From Bacteroidaceae bacterium (lineage in GTDB: Bacteria > Bacteroidota > Bacteroidia > Bacteroidales > Bacteroidaceae): a DNA stretch of 50,350 bases. The position numbers were made by a program, and so were the translations under genes. Location of the stretch: assembly GCA_017453465.1 (NCBI GenBank), contig JAFTEV010000056.1, positions 1 to 50,350 of the forward strand, given 5' to 3'. The notes beneath the pieces were generated by a model that searched no databases, had not been told where the DNA came from, and saw only the letters and a program-made list of their open reading frames with translations. Below, one piece after another: positions 15,839-25,420 of the stretch (positions are counted from its first letter, which is position 1; each line of letters opens with the position of its first letter).

Positions 15839-17887
15839 ATGGCAACAAAGAAGAACACCAAGGCTCCGGCTGTGAAGCACATCGGACTGGTCAAGAACGA
15901 CGGCTGGCTGGAACCCTATGAAGAGGCAATCCGTGGCCGTCACGACCACGCGCAGTGGAAACTCAACGACCTCACTCAGAACGGCAAGATGACGCTGAGC
16001 GACTTTGCCGACGGCTATCTCTATTTTGGTCTGCACAAGCAGGACAAGGGCTGGGTGCTGCGCGAGTGGGCTCCCAACGCAACCGAAATTTATGTTGTGG
16101 GCGACTTCAACGACTGGCAGGAGAACCCGAAGTACAAGATGAAGGCCCTGAAGAACGGCAACTGGGAGCTGAAGCTCACAGACAAGCAGATGAAGCACGG
16201 CGACCTGTTCAAGCTCCGTGTGAAGTGGAACGGTGGCGAGGGTGAACGCATTCCGGCCTGGATTAACCGTGTGGTACAGGACGAACAGACCAAGATTTTC
16301 TCGGCACAGGCTTGGGCACCCGCCGAGCCTTATCAGTGGAAGAAGAAGAACTTCAAGCCCAACACGGCCCCGCTGCTCATCTATGAATGTCACATCGGCA
16401 TGGCGCAGGACGCAGAAAAGGTGGGCACCTACACGGAATTTAAGGACAACATCTTGCCGCGCATTAAGAAAGAGGGTTACAATGCCATCCAGATTATGGC
16501 CATAGCCGAGCATCCCTACTACGGCTCTTTTGGCTACCACGTGAGCAATTTCTTTGCGGCCAGCAGTCGATTTGGCACACCCGAAGAGCTGAAGGCTCTC
16601 ATCGACGAGGCACACAGCATGGGCATTGCCGTCATCATGGACATCGTGCACAGCCACGCTGTGAAGAACGAACTGGAAGGCTTGGGTAATTTCGCCGGCG
16701 ATGGCAGCCAGTACTTCCACAGCGGTCCACGCCGCGAGCACAACCAGTGGGATTCGCTCTGCTTCGACTACGGCAAGAATGAGGTGCTGCACTTCCTGCT
16801 CTCCAACTGCAAATACTGGCTGGACGAGTACCACTTCGATGGTTACCGCTTCGACGGCGTGACCTCCATGCTCTACTACAATCACGGACTGGGCCAAGCC
16901 TTCGGTGGCTACGGCGATTATTATAATGGTGCCGAGGACGACGATGCTATCTGCTACCTGACACTGGCCAATGTGCTTATCCACGAGGTGAACCCACGCG
17001 CCATCACCATTGCAGAGGAAGTCAGCGGAATGCCTGGCTTGGCTGCGCCGTTCAAGGATGGCGGCTTCGGATTTGACTATCGTATGCAGATGAATGTGCC
17101 TGACTACTGGATTAAGACCATGAAGGAGCGCAAGGACGAAGATTGGAAACCGTCGAGCATCTTCTGGGAACTGACCAACCGAAGGGCTGACGAGAAGACT
17201 GTCACCTATGCCGAGAGCCACGACCAAGCCCTTGTGGGTGACAAGACGGTTATCTTCCAGCTCATCGACGCTGATATGTACTGGCACTTCAAGAAGGGTG
17301 ACGAGAACTTCATGGCGAACCGTGGCATTGCCCTGCACAAGATGATTCGCCTCGTTACAGCCAGTACGCTCAACGGCGCATACCTCAACTTCATGGGCAA
17401 TGAGTGGGGACATCCCGAATGGATTGACTTCCCACGCGAGGGCAATGGATGGAGCTACAAGTATGCACGCCGTCAGTGGAACCTGGTGGATAATCACGAA
17501 CTCTGCTACCACTATCTGGGCGACTTCGATGAGGCCATGCTCGCCGTGCTGAAGTCGGAGAAGAACATCCAGAAGACACCTGTGCAGGAAGTCTGGCACA
17601 ACGATGGCGACCAGATTTTGGCCTATACCCGTGGCGACTTGCTGTTTGTCTTCAACTTCAACCCAAGTCAGTCGTTCACGGACTACGGTTTCATTGTGTC
17701 CCAGGGAGCCTACGATGTGGTGCTCAACACTGATAGCAAAGCCTTTGGCGGCAATGACCTGGCCGATGACTCGGTGCGCCATTTCACCAACTACGACCCC
17801 ATCTACGAGAAAGACCACAAGGGCTGGCTCAAGCTCTACATTCCTGCTCGCTCGGCTGTGGTACTTAGAAAGGCCAAGGACGAATGA
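15839..17887 (+). CDS. glgB: 1,4-alpha-glucan branching enzyme
   Basis: 682 residues: N-terminal CBM48 (about 55-160, VLREWAPNATEIYVVGDFND), a GH13 barrel, and a C-terminal all-beta domain. Catalytic residues can be placed: nucleophile Asp in FDGYRFDGVTSM (near 337), acid Glu in TIAEEVSGMPG (near 392), and the third Asp in AESHDQALVGD (near 461). The sequence is closer to the eukaryote-like GH13_8 type than to the E. coli type. It forms alpha-1,6 branches in glycogen in the cytoplasm. No other glycogen gene is in the window. The next gene overlaps its stop by 4 bp (ATGA). Confidence 0.95.
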   Translation: MATKKNTKAPAVKHIGLVKNDGWLEPYEEAIRGRHDHAQWKLNDLTQNGKMTLSDFADGYLYFGLHKQDKGWVLREWAPNATEIYVVGDFNDWQENPKYKMKALKNGNWELKLTDKQMKHGDLFKLRVKWNGGEGERIPAWINRVVQDEQTKIFSAQAWAPAEPYQWKKKNFKPNTAPLLIYECHIGMAQDAEKVGTYTEFKDNILPRIKKEGYNAIQIMAIAEHPYYGSFGYHVSNFFAASSRFGTPEELKALIDEAHSMGIAVIMDIVHSHAVKNELEGLGNFAGDGSQYFHSGPRREHNQWDSLCFDYGKNEVLHFLLSNCKYWLDEYHFDGYRFDGVTSMLYYNHGLGQAFGGYGDYYNGAEDDDAICYLTLANVLIHEVNPRAITIAEEVSGMPGLAAPFKDGGFGFDYRMQMNVPDYWIKTMKERKDEDWKPSSIFWELTNRRADEKTVTYAESHDQALVGDKTVIFQLIDADMYWHFKKGDENFMANRGIALHKMIRLVTASTLNGAYLNFMGNEWGHPEWIDFPREGNGWSYKYARRQWNLVDNHELCYHYLGDFDEAMLAVLKSEKNIQKTPVQEVWHNDGDQILAYTRGDLLFVFNFNPSQSFTDYGFIVSQGAYDVVLNTDSKAFGGNDLADDSVRHFTNYDPIYEKDHKGWLKLYIPARSAVVLRKAKDE

Positions 17888-19035
17888 ACTATAACAAGAA
17901 CATAGTAAAGCAGACTTCAGGAATCATCCGTTATTCCTGTGGTCTGCTTTTCATGCTATTCTCCTTCTGCTACCTCTATTTCCTGGAGGGAGATATGTTG
18001 GCCGAGGCGCAGTTTGTGTTTTCCCACGGACTGACCACCTATTCTATACTGATAGGCTCCATCGTCGTGACCATCGTGCTACAGATTTTGCAGTGGCTTG
18101 TCTGTCGCATTCTGAGGTTCAACTGGCGTTACTATTCCTTCAGCTACTTTCCGTCGATGCTCGGACTGGCCATGCTTACCGACCTCAGCCGAGACTCGAT
18201 GCTGCACTTTACATTGGGACACTGGCTGTGGCTCTGCCCAGTCTTGCTGCTGCTGTATGTGCTGCTGGTCGTGTTCCTGAAAAACCTGCGCTATGGTGAT
18301 GAAAACAACGAGGTGCAAGGGTTGCTCTGGCAGAATTATCTGATTCTTTTTGTGATGATAGTTTGTTGTGGAGCCACTTCCAAGACTAAGGAAGTTTATC
18401 ACTACGAACTGAAGACCGAGCGGCTCATCATGGAGCATGACTATGAAGCGGCTTCACAGGTGGCATACACTTCGCTCAAGACCTCGCGCCGCCTCACGGA
18501 ACTTCGTATGTATGCCCTTGCCAAACAGGGTCTCTTAGCAGAATGTATTTTTGATTATCCCCAATACGACGGGGCCGACGGCCTGTTGAGTATCTACGAC
18601 ACCGATTCCGTCTATCGCTATCCAGCCCTTCGCATTTGTTACGGACTGGGTGGCATTCCCGATGGAAAGTCTATTCGCTCTACTCGTCAGTATCTTCAGG
18701 CCATGAATGATAAGGACAGTCTTCGCACCACCACCACGCAAGACTACCTCCTGTGTTATCTGCTGTTGCAAAAAGACCTCAAGGCGTTTGCAAAGAATCT
18801 GCGCAGATTCTATCCCGACACTGCGCCACTGCCCCGTGCCTACCGTGAAGCTGTCCTATATATAAATAATGTGTATGGCAAAAAGCTACCATACACCATC
18901 GACAGCGAGACGGCTGCACGCTATGACCAATACCTTCAGCGTAAGGCGGAACTACAGGATGAGCGTGAGCGCATTAACTACACACGCCGCGAGTTTGGCA
19001 ACACATTCTGGTGGTACTATGAATATCAGAAGTGA
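17884..19035 (+). CDS. Uncharacterised membrane protein, DUF6057-like
   Basis: 383 residues. Four hydrophobic segments in the first 160 residues (about 17-35, 51-72, 112-130, 148-162) are followed by a 220-residue soluble, helical C-terminal part that looks repeat-like (AASQVAYTSLKTSRRLTELRM resembles TPR packing). I recognise it only as a Bacteroidetes family of unknown function, sometimes longer than here. Translationally coupled to glgB (ATGA at 17884-17887), which is unusual for a glycogen gene. Its stop codon abuts the stop of convergent rnz with no base between (19035/19036). Confidence 0.75.
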   Translation: MNYNKNIVKQTSGIIRYSCGLLFMLFSFCYLYFLEGDMLAEAQFVFSHGLTTYSILIGSIVVTIVLQILQWLVCRILRFNWRYYSFSYFPSMLGLAMLTDLSRDSMLHFTLGHWLWLCPVLLLLYVLLVVFLKNLRYGDENNEVQGLLWQNYLILFVMIVCCGATSKTKEVYHYELKTERLIMEHDYEAASQVAYTSLKTSRRLTELRMYALAKQGLLAECIFDYPQYDGADGLLSIYDTDSVYRYPALRICYGLGGIPDGKSIRSTRQYLQAMNDKDSLRTTTTQDYLLCYLLLQKDLKAFAKNLRRFYPDTAPLPRAYREAVLYINNVYGKKLPYTIDSETAARYDQYLQRKAELQDERERINYTRREFGNTFWWYYEYQK

Positions 19036-19947
19036 TTAGATGCTGATGCAAAGCCCTTCCTTTGCCGCAATCGTATTGGCAAAGACTGACTGGGCTTCGG
19101 CCAAAACATCGGCATCTTCGTAACGTGAAGAAAAGTGGCCAATCAATAACTTTTTAGCATGGCAAAGCTGGGCGAATGTCGCAGCCTGCTGTGCTGTGGA
19201 GTGAAACGTCTTGCGGGCAAGCAGTTCGTGCGCTTGCAGGAAGGTTGCTTCATGGTAGAGCAGGTCAACGCCCTCCAGCAGTTCCGCATTGCGGGGCGAA
19301 AACATCGTGTCGGAACAGTAGGCGTAGCTGCGGATGGGGTCGGGTGGAGTAGTGAGCAGGTGGTTAGGGATGATGTCTCCGTCGGGAGTCTGCCAGTCCA
19401 TGCCGGCCTTGATGTTGTTGATTTGTGAGATAGGTATGCCAAAAGCGTCGATGGCATCGCGGCGGATGTGCCGCATGACTTCTTTTTCCTTGAACAGATA
19501 GCCAATGCAGGGCACACGGTGCTTCAGCGGAAAGCTGTACACCGTGACAGAGCGGTCGTCGTAGATGGCCTCACTCTGTTTGTGGTCCAGTTCGTGAAGT
19601 TCCACAGTGTAGTCCATGCCTTGGCAGAAAAAGTCAATCTGCGGTTGGAAAATTTCGCGCAGTCCCTGTGGGCCATAAACGTGGAGGGTGGCCGTGCGTC
19701 CCAGCAGCGCAAAAGTGGAGATGACACCCATCAGACCAAAGCAGTGGTCGCCGTGGAGATGGGTGATGAAGATGTGGTTGAGGTGTGAAAACTTCAGCCG
19801 ACTGCGTCGCAGCTGCATCTGTATGCCTTCCGAGCAGTCAACCATAAAGAGTTTTTCGCGGATGTTCAGCACCTGCGAAGAACAAAAATGATGCGGAGTG
19901 GGCAGTGCCGCTCCGCATCCTAATATGTGTAGTTCAAACTTTTCCAT
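19036..19947 (-). CDS. rnz: Ribonuclease Z (tRNA 3' endonuclease)
   Basis: 303 residues, metallo-beta-lactamase fold. The metal-binding motif is ITHLHGDHCFG (H63, H65, D67, H68); further His ligands appear in the LKHRVPC, YHEATF and IGHFSSRY segments. It cuts the 3' trailer from tRNA precursors in the cytoplasm. It lies 101 bp behind rpsA on the same strand with no promoter of its own visible, so it may be read from the rpsA promoter. Its 3' end meets the convergent membrane-protein gene without a spacer, so there is no room for an ordinary terminator between them. Confidence 0.93.
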   Translation of the reverse strand: MEKFELHILGCGAALPTPHHFCSSQVLNIREKLFMVDCSEGIQMQLRRSRLKFSHLNHIFITHLHGDHCFGLMGVISTFALLGRTATLHVYGPQGLREIFQPQIDFFCQGMDYTVELHELDHKQSEAIYDDRSVTVYSFPLKHRVPCIGYLFKEKEVMRHIRRDAIDAFGIPISQINNIKAGMDWQTPDGDIIPNHLLTTPPDPIRSYAYCSDTMFSPRNAELLEGVDLLYHEATFLQAHELLARKTFHSTAQQAATFAQLCHAKKLLIGHFSSRYEDADVLAEAQSVFANTIAAKEGLCISI

Positions 19948-20048
19948 TCAGCATTTAGCAATGAGCGTTTTGTGTTTCCGAAACATCATTCATGTAAAGA
20001 AAGTGTCTCTTTCAACTCTCACCACTCTGTCGCTCTCAGCGTTTTGGA

Positions 20049-21833
20049 TTATTCCTCCATTGATGCCTTAAGTGCTGCAAGTGCTTCGTTGTCTCCGAGG
20101 CTTGTTGTAGCAGCAATGTTCTTGATCTGTGGAGTAGCTTCCTTGGCTGGACGAGCGCTCTTCTTGCTGCCTGCGGCTTCTGCCTTCTTAGCCTTGGCCT
20201 CAGCGCGAGCAACATCTTCAAAGATGCGGCTGTGAGAGAGAATGATGCGCTTTGCGTCCTTGTTGAACTCAATTACCTTGAACTCCAGTGTCTCGCCCAG
20301 CTGTGCCTGGCTGCCGTCTTCCTTCACGAGGTGCTTAGGAGTGGCAAAGCCTTCAACACCGCCTTCGAGGGCTACAACTGCGCCCTTGTCGAGCACTTCG
20401 ATAATCTTGCCTTCGTGAACGCTGTCCTGAGCAAAGATGGTTTCGAAGTTGTCCCAAGGATTGTCCTCAAGCTGCTTGTGGCCGAGTGAGAGACGACGGT
20501 TTTCCTTGTCAATGTCGAGTACCTGAACTTCGATTTCTGCGCCAATCTGAGTGAACTCTGATGGGTGCTTAACCTTCTTGGTCCAAGAGAGGTCTGAGAT
20601 GTGGATGAGACCGTCAACTCCTTCTTCTACTTCTACGAATACGCCGAAGTTAGTGAAGTTGCGCACTCTGGCTGTGTGCTTGCTGCCAACGGGATACTTC
20701 TCTTCAATCTTCTCCCATGGGTCTTCCTTGAGCTGCTTAACGCCGAGTGACATCTTGCGCTCTTCGCGGTCGAGTGTGAGGATGACTGCCTCTACTTCGT
20801 CGCCAACCTTCATGAAGTCCTGAGCAGAGTGGAGGTGTGCGCTCCAAGACATTTCGGAAACGTGAATCAGACCTTCTACGCCCGGAGCAATCTCGATGAA
20901 TGCACCGTAGTCTGCCATCACAACAACCTTGCCCTTCACCTTGTCGCCCACCTTCAAGTCTGCAGAGAGAGCATCCCATGGGTGTGGAGTGAGCTGCTTG
21001 AGGCCCAGTGCAATGCGCTTCTTCTCGTCGTCGAAGTCGAGGATGACAACGTTGAGCTTCTGGTCGAGCTGAACGACTTCCTTCGGGTCGGTTACGCGGC
21101 CCCAAGAGAGGTCTGTGATGTGGATGAGACCGTCAACACCACCGAGGTCGATGAATACGCCGTAAGGAGTGATGTTCTTAACAGTACCTTCCAGAATCTG
21201 GCCCTTTTCGAGCTTCGAGATAATGGCTTTCTTCTGCTCTTCGAGTTCAGCCTCGATGAGAGCCTTGTGGCTGACAACCACGTTGCGGAATTCCTGGTTA
21301 ATCTTGACGATTTTGAATTCCATGGTCTTGCCCACAAATGTATCGTAGTCGCGGATAGGCTTCACGTCAATCTGACTGCCTGGCAGGAATGCCTCAGTGC
21401 CAAATACGTCAACAATCATACCACCCTTGGTGCGGCACTTCACGAAGCCCTGTACGATTTCGTCGTTTTCGAGTGCTGCGTTCACACGGTCCCATGAGCG
21501 GCTCTGACGTGCCTTCTTGTGTGAGAGTACGAGTTGTCCTTTCTTGTCCTCCTGGTTTTCGATGTAAACCTCTACTTTGTCGCCGACCTTGAGGTCTGGA
21601 GCATAGCGGAATTCGCTACGTGCGATGACGCCATCGCTCTTGTAGCCGATGTTTACAACAACTTCGCGCTCGTTGATGGAAGTAACTGTTCCGTCAACCA
21701 CTTCGTTGTCGTTCACATTGTTCAGTGTGCCTTCGTAGGCTGCCTTCTCAGCAGCCTTGTCAGCTGCCTTACCGCCGTTCTCAAATTCATCCCAATCGAA
21801 ATTTTCCAGCGGAGTAATGTTTTTAATTGCCAT
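20049..21833 (-). CDS. rpsA: 30S ribosomal protein S1
   Basis: 594 residues with six S1 (OB-fold) domains from about residue 40 to 540; the RNA-binding core pattern GVFIDL-GGVDGLIHITDLSW recurs as GAFIEIAPGVEGLIHVSEMS and GVFVEVEEGVDGLIHISDLS. The C-terminus is an Ala/Lys-rich tail and a short acidic end (LAALKASMEE). S1 recruits mRNA to the ribosome; it is of special weight in Bacteroidetes, where Shine-Dalgarno sequences are rarely used. Promoter at about 21908-21915, leader about 65 nt and A/T-rich. Confidence 0.96.
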   Translation of the reverse strand: MAIKNITPLENFDWDEFENGGKAADKAAEKAAYEGTLNNVNDNEVVDGTVTSINEREVVVNIGYKSDGVIARSEFRYAPDLKVGDKVEVYIENQEDKKGQLVLSHKKARQSRSWDRVNAALENDEIVQGFVKCRTKGGMIVDVFGTEAFLPGSQIDVKPIRDYDTFVGKTMEFKIVKINQEFRNVVVSHKALIEAELEEQKKAIISKLEKGQILEGTVKNITPYGVFIDLGGVDGLIHITDLSWGRVTDPKEVVQLDQKLNVVILDFDDEKKRIALGLKQLTPHPWDALSADLKVGDKVKGKVVVMADYGAFIEIAPGVEGLIHVSEMSWSAHLHSAQDFMKVGDEVEAVILTLDREERKMSLGVKQLKEDPWEKIEEKYPVGSKHTARVRNFTNFGVFVEVEEGVDGLIHISDLSWTKKVKHPSEFTQIGAEIEVQVLDIDKENRRLSLGHKQLEDNPWDNFETIFAQDSVHEGKIIEVLDKGAVVALEGGVEGFATPKHLVKEDGSQAQLGETLEFKVIEFNKDAKRIILSHSRIFEDVARAEAKAKKAEAAGSKKSARPAKEATPQIKNIAATTSLGDNEALAALKASMEE

Positions 21834-21907
21834 AAAGTTTTTAAAAATGTTTTTAATTAATACGGTTAGACATTATATTGACATATAAATGTGTCGCAAA
21901 TCGGCTG

Positions 21908-21915
21908 CAAAGGTA
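21908..21915 (-). promoter_or_regulatory. -7 box of the rpsA promoter
   Basis: Minus-strand TACCTTTG at 21915-21908. The -33 position has no clean TTTG, so it is a strong -7 box with a weak upstream element. Confidence 0.5.
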
Positions 21916-21993
21916 CGGCTATTTTGCGGTTTTTCAGTGATTAAGGGCTGTGTTTTTGTCCTGAAGCCTATGTTTTTAATTAAAATTAACCTT

Positions 21994-24048
21994 TTAATCG
22001 TAGAAATTCCAGCTCAATCCGAAGTGCAGACCTGTGGGGCTGGCCGGATAGCCTGGTGCCCAGAAGTAGCGGTTCGTGCCGGCATTGAAGTGGTAGTATT
22101 GAATGTAGAAGCGCACCTTTTTCAGGTCGAAGTTGGCATAGGCACTGAGGATGGGGAAGCCGCCAATCTCCACGATGTTGTTGGGGTTCTGGTTGCAGAA
22201 CTGCCCTATGGTGGGTGCGTAGCCTGGTGCGTCGTACTTGGTGAAGAACTTCATGTCAACGCCAATTTCGGTGTGGAGCACTTTGGCAATGCGGAAGTCC
22301 AGGTAGAGATTGTGGTAGAGCGACAGTGTGGGCAGTGGCAGCACAGACTTGTGGGTCGTGGCCTGAAAGGTGATGTCGTTGTCCAGGTGCAGGATGCCCA
22401 GTCTGAAGTTTTGCAGCAGGTTCACGCTGAAGACCTGTATCATGTTGCTCTCCTGCATGGGGGTCACATCGAAGGTGTAGGCCCCTTGGGTTGTGGTCGA
22501 GGGCAGACCGTTGTTCTGGAAGTAGCAGTAGTTCTTGATGTTCTCGATGGCTCCCTTCAGCGTGGTCTTGGTCTTCTTGCTGCTCACGACGGCCTCGATG
22601 CGGGTCTTCCATTCCTTCGAAGCCTCGATGTCCCACCACGTGTATCGGCTGTGGTAGTGCTTGAAGTAGTAGCTGGGGTCGATGTTTTTGATAAACGCAT
22701 TCAGAGCCACCTGCGCCGAGTCCTTCAAGAAGGGAAAGTTGAACTCGGCATGGCCGTTGATGTCAAGACTGCCGACCTTTGCTCCCGCAAAGACGAAGTT
22801 GGCGTTCAGGTTGAAGTGCAGTTTCTCGCCCTGTTCCCTGATGAGCTGTCCGCCCAAAAAGAGGTCGTGCTCCTTGTGGTCCTGTCGCTGGAAGATGTAC
22901 TCCCCTTCTTCCAGCAGAGAGTCCACCATGTTATAGTTGCGAAATTCGTGTCCCACATAGGCATTGATGCCAAAAGCCGCCCATTTGTTGAAGCCCTCGC
23001 AGAGCGAGAGTCCCACAATGTTCTTGATGGCAAAGAACTTGGTGCGGTCTTGGGTTGTGTCGGCGGGGAAGTAGGTGTGTGAATAGTAGTCCGTCGGCTT
23101 GGAGTACTGACGGTAGTTCTTCATGTGTTTGTCCAGCTTCAGTGTGTGGAAGATTTTGGTCACAGGCACAAAGACGGGTGCTTCGGTCGAGTCTTTGCCC
23201 GCCCGATAGAAGCCGATGTTGTAGTGGTGATTATAGAAGAGGATGTCATTCTCCTGTCGGTTCCAGGTGTTGCTCAGGTAAACGGGGATGTCGTTTGAGG
23301 CGTTGGTGGTCGAGCGGTGGGTTTCGGGCGCGGTGATGTAGGTCTCGTCCGTGATGCCGCCGTTCTCGGCCATCTTCATGAAGTTGTGCTGGTAGTAGAG
23401 GTGAAAGTTATACTTGTTGCCCAGATAGGAGGCCCAGGCCGAAGCATTCATCAGGGCGGTCGATTGACTGTCGTAGTAGCCCTGTCCGTACATATAGTCA
23501 AACAGGCCGCCAAAGTTCATGCGCTTGTTGGCATTGTTGGTGTAGAGGGCGCGTATGTGGTCGTAGCCCGTCTCCTTTGAACCGCAGAAGTTGTAAGCGA
23601 CGTTCATGAAGGGCGACTTCGTGTTGTAGAAGGCGCAGCGGTCCACTGTGCGGAAAAACTGGTCGAGCGGTGTGAGGAATATAAATTCCAGTGCATCGGG
23701 CCGCTCCATGTAGATGCGCGACATGCGGGGCGAACCCAGGTTGCCCAGCGTGTTGTAGTGGCCATTCACGCCTTCGGGCAGCTGCGAGTTCTGGTACTGG
23801 TGGTGCAGCGTATCGACTGGAACCTCTGTCATGTTTCCATACACCTCGTCCACCACCCAGGACTTTACCTCATTGGGCACAATCTTCTTGTCCTTGCCTT
23901 TCTTCTCACTCTCTCCACCCAGTCCCACGGTGTCGTTGGGAGCCATCAGGTTGTCGGTGTTGGCCTCCAGCTCACGAATAATGCGTTGTGCCTTCAGTGG
24001 AGCCGAAAGCACAACCATGCAGAATAGTATAAATAGGTGATTCTTCAC
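21994..24048 (-). CDS. Bacteroidetes putative porin
   Basis: 684 residues with a signal peptide (MKNHLFILFCMVVLSAPLKA), a short linker rich in charged residues (GGESEKKGKDKKI) and then a long run of alternating aromatic/polar beta-strands ending in the outer-membrane signature GLHFGLSWNFYD. The fold and length fit the 'putative porin' family of Bacteroidetes (PF14121). Substrate is unknown. It is the last gene of a three-gene operon, 10 bp behind the small membrane-protein gene. Confidence 0.85.
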   Translation of the reverse strand: MKNHLFILFCMVVLSAPLKAQRIIRELEANTDNLMAPNDTVGLGGESEKKGKDKKIVPNEVKSWVVDEVYGNMTEVPVDTLHHQYQNSQLPEGVNGHYNTLGNLGSPRMSRIYMERPDALEFIFLTPLDQFFRTVDRCAFYNTKSPFMNVAYNFCGSKETGYDHIRALYTNNANKRMNFGGLFDYMYGQGYYDSQSTALMNASAWASYLGNKYNFHLYYQHNFMKMAENGGITDETYITAPETHRSTTNASNDIPVYLSNTWNRQENDILFYNHHYNIGFYRAGKDSTEAPVFVPVTKIFHTLKLDKHMKNYRQYSKPTDYYSHTYFPADTTQDRTKFFAIKNIVGLSLCEGFNKWAAFGINAYVGHEFRNYNMVDSLLEEGEYIFQRQDHKEHDLFLGGQLIREQGEKLHFNLNANFVFAGAKVGSLDINGHAEFNFPFLKDSAQVALNAFIKNIDPSYYFKHYHSRYTWWDIEASKEWKTRIEAVVSSKKTKTTLKGAIENIKNYCYFQNNGLPSTTTQGAYTFDVTPMQESNMIQVFSVNLLQNFRLGILHLDNDITFQATTHKSVLPLPTLSLYHNLYLDFRIAKVLHTEIGVDMKFFTKYDAPGYAPTIGQFCNQNPNNIVEIGGFPILSAYANFDLKKVRFYIQYYHFNAGTNRYFWAPGYPASPTGLHFGLSWNFYD

Positions 24049-24058
24049 TCGGTTATCC

Positions 24059-24322
24059 TTAGAACATGAATCGCAGGTAGAACTCCACCAGCTTCAGGAC
24101 GATGGCTCCGAAGCCGATGCTGAAGAACAGCAGCCGATGTTCGGGAAAGACGAAATAGACAACCACAGCGGCTATAAACCCCACCACATGCAAGGCATTC
24201 AGCACATTGCGTACTGTCTGGATGCTGGTCGAGCGGCCTCGGCTGGGCCTGTGCCACTTGCTTTGCCGCTTGCTGTCGTTGACAGCCTCGGCTATGATTT
24301 TGTCGATGTCTTCTGATTTCAC
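24059..24322 (-). CDS. Small two-helix membrane protein
   Basis: 87 residues. The first 40 are polar and basic (SDKIIAEAVNDS-like helix and RPSRGRSTS); two hydrophobic segments follow (about 46-62 and 65-82). I do not recognise a family. It is 20 bp behind the DUF4468 gene and 10 bp ahead of the porin gene on the same strand, which supports it as a real gene. Confidence 0.65.
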   Translation of the reverse strand: MKSEDIDKIIAEAVNDSKRQSKWHRPSRGRSTSIQTVRNVLNALHVVGFIAAVVVYFVFPEHRLLFFSIGFGAIVLKLVEFYLRFMF

Positions 24323-24342
24323 GGGCTTGGGCGGGGTGGGGA

Positions 24343-24993
24343 TTACTTCTTGTTGGCCAGTTCAGTAATTTCGTCCACGATTTCGTTGAACAAATCGACG
24401 GTCTTCACACGGAACTTACCGCTGATTCTGCTCAGTTTCCCCTTCTTGTTGATGGCCTCCTTGTCGGTAATCCAGTCTTCGGCAGGGATGCGCTCCGTTT
24501 CCTGACTGCCCACATAGACGTAGGCAATGTTGTCAACCGTCACGCGAATCTTGCCCTGACTGGCCTCCGCCGTGAAGCGGTAGAAAGCGTGGGTGTAGTC
24601 CTTGGCCAGTGCCTTGTTCGAGAAAATCATTTCCTCTGCGCCCTGCGCCACAATGCGACCTGCCTGCTTGTCGGCTTCCTTCACCTGTGCAAAGTCTATA
24701 TTCCTGAAGAAGTTAGGTTCGCGCCAGTCGCCCCTCTGGGCATTGGCCTCGAAGCGCAACGATGCAAACGACGAGAGCACCCTGAAGAGTTCGTCCTTCG
24801 ACTGTCCTTCGGCGGCAATCTCCTTGGTGAAAACCACCTTGCCGTCCACTACGGGCACCACGCCCGGCACGAGGTATTCGCTCATGTCAGCCTTTTTTGT
24901 GTAGAGTTTCTTTGTGCTAATCAGCCCGCTCTGTGCCGATACCATGCACAGCGGAGCGACCATGAGCATCATGGTGAATACAAATTTTTTCAT
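24343..24993 (-). CDS. Exported DUF4468-type protein
   Basis: 216 residues with a signal peptide (MKKFVFTMMLMVAPLCMVSA). The body matches the pattern of DUF4468 proteins of Bacteroidetes: a strand VVPVVDGKVVFTKEI near 45-60, then KDELFRVLSSFASL, YTHAFYRFTAEASQGKIRVT and a C-terminal helix that ends the domain. No enzymatic motif is visible. The family is exported and its role is unknown. First gene of the operon with the small membrane protein and the putative porin, which hints at an envelope function. Confidence 0.75.
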   Translation of the reverse strand: MKKFVFTMMLMVAPLCMVSAQSGLISTKKLYTKKADMSEYLVPGVVPVVDGKVVFTKEIAAEGQSKDELFRVLSSFASLRFEANAQRGDWREPNFFRNIDFAQVKEADKQAGRIVAQGAEEMIFSNKALAKDYTHAFYRFTAEASQGKIRVTVDNIAYVYVGSQETERIPAEDWITDKEAINKKGKLSRISGKFRVKTVDLFNEIVDEITELANKK

Positions 24994-25033
24994 ACTTCTT
25001 AGTCTTTTTCTTCGTAGAGTGAATCTTTGGCGG

Positions 25034-25041
25034 CAAAGTTA
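25034..25041 (-). promoter_or_regulatory. -7 box for the DUF4468-porin operon
   Basis: Minus-strand TAACTTTG at 25041-25034, about 40 bp before the ATG at 24993. No clean TTTG at -33. Confidence 0.5.
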
Positions 25042-25127
25042 CGAACAATTATCGAATCATCCACCATTTTGCAACAAAAAAACACGCTTTTTAAGAGAAA
25101 ACAGCATTTTACGACTGCCAGCGCACC

Positions 25128-25303
25128 CCCATTGCAGTGGCAGAGCCGTGGCACTGCACTCCCGCCGCAGTCCCATCGCAGTGCCACCTGTCCCGCACTG
25201 CGGTGTCACCGCATTCCCACTGCGGTGGTAATCTTTTACCACTGTGATGGTAATCTTTTACCACTGCGATGGTACTCCAGTGACAATGCAGTGCCACTTC
25301 GCT
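25128..25303. repeat. Degenerate 22-bp tandem array B
   Basis: Eight units of exactly 22 bp without spacers. CACTG (A/G)-type cores recur at 25218, 25240 and 25262 with the shared downstream words GATGGTAATCTTTTAC; left units carry TTGCAGTGGCA and GCACTGC. It fills the gap between two divergent genes and ends 50 bp before the promoter of the plus-strand gene. The rest of this 427-bp gap holds only the two promoters listed. Confidence 0.75.
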
Positions 25304-25354
25304 GCAGAAGCATCGCCGCTTTTGCGGCACTTTTATCCTTTTTCTTTCCGTCTG

Positions 25355-25386
25355 TTTGGTGGTTTATAAAAAAAGGGCTACATTTG
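25355..25386 (+). promoter_or_regulatory. Promoter of the 1256-residue secreted protein gene
   Basis: TTTG (25355-25358), 20-bp spacer, TACATTTG (25379-25386). About 35 bp before the ATG at 25421. Full consensus fit. Confidence 0.7.
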
Positions 25387-25420
25387 TGCACAGAAAACTT
25401 AACTAACTACACGATAGACT

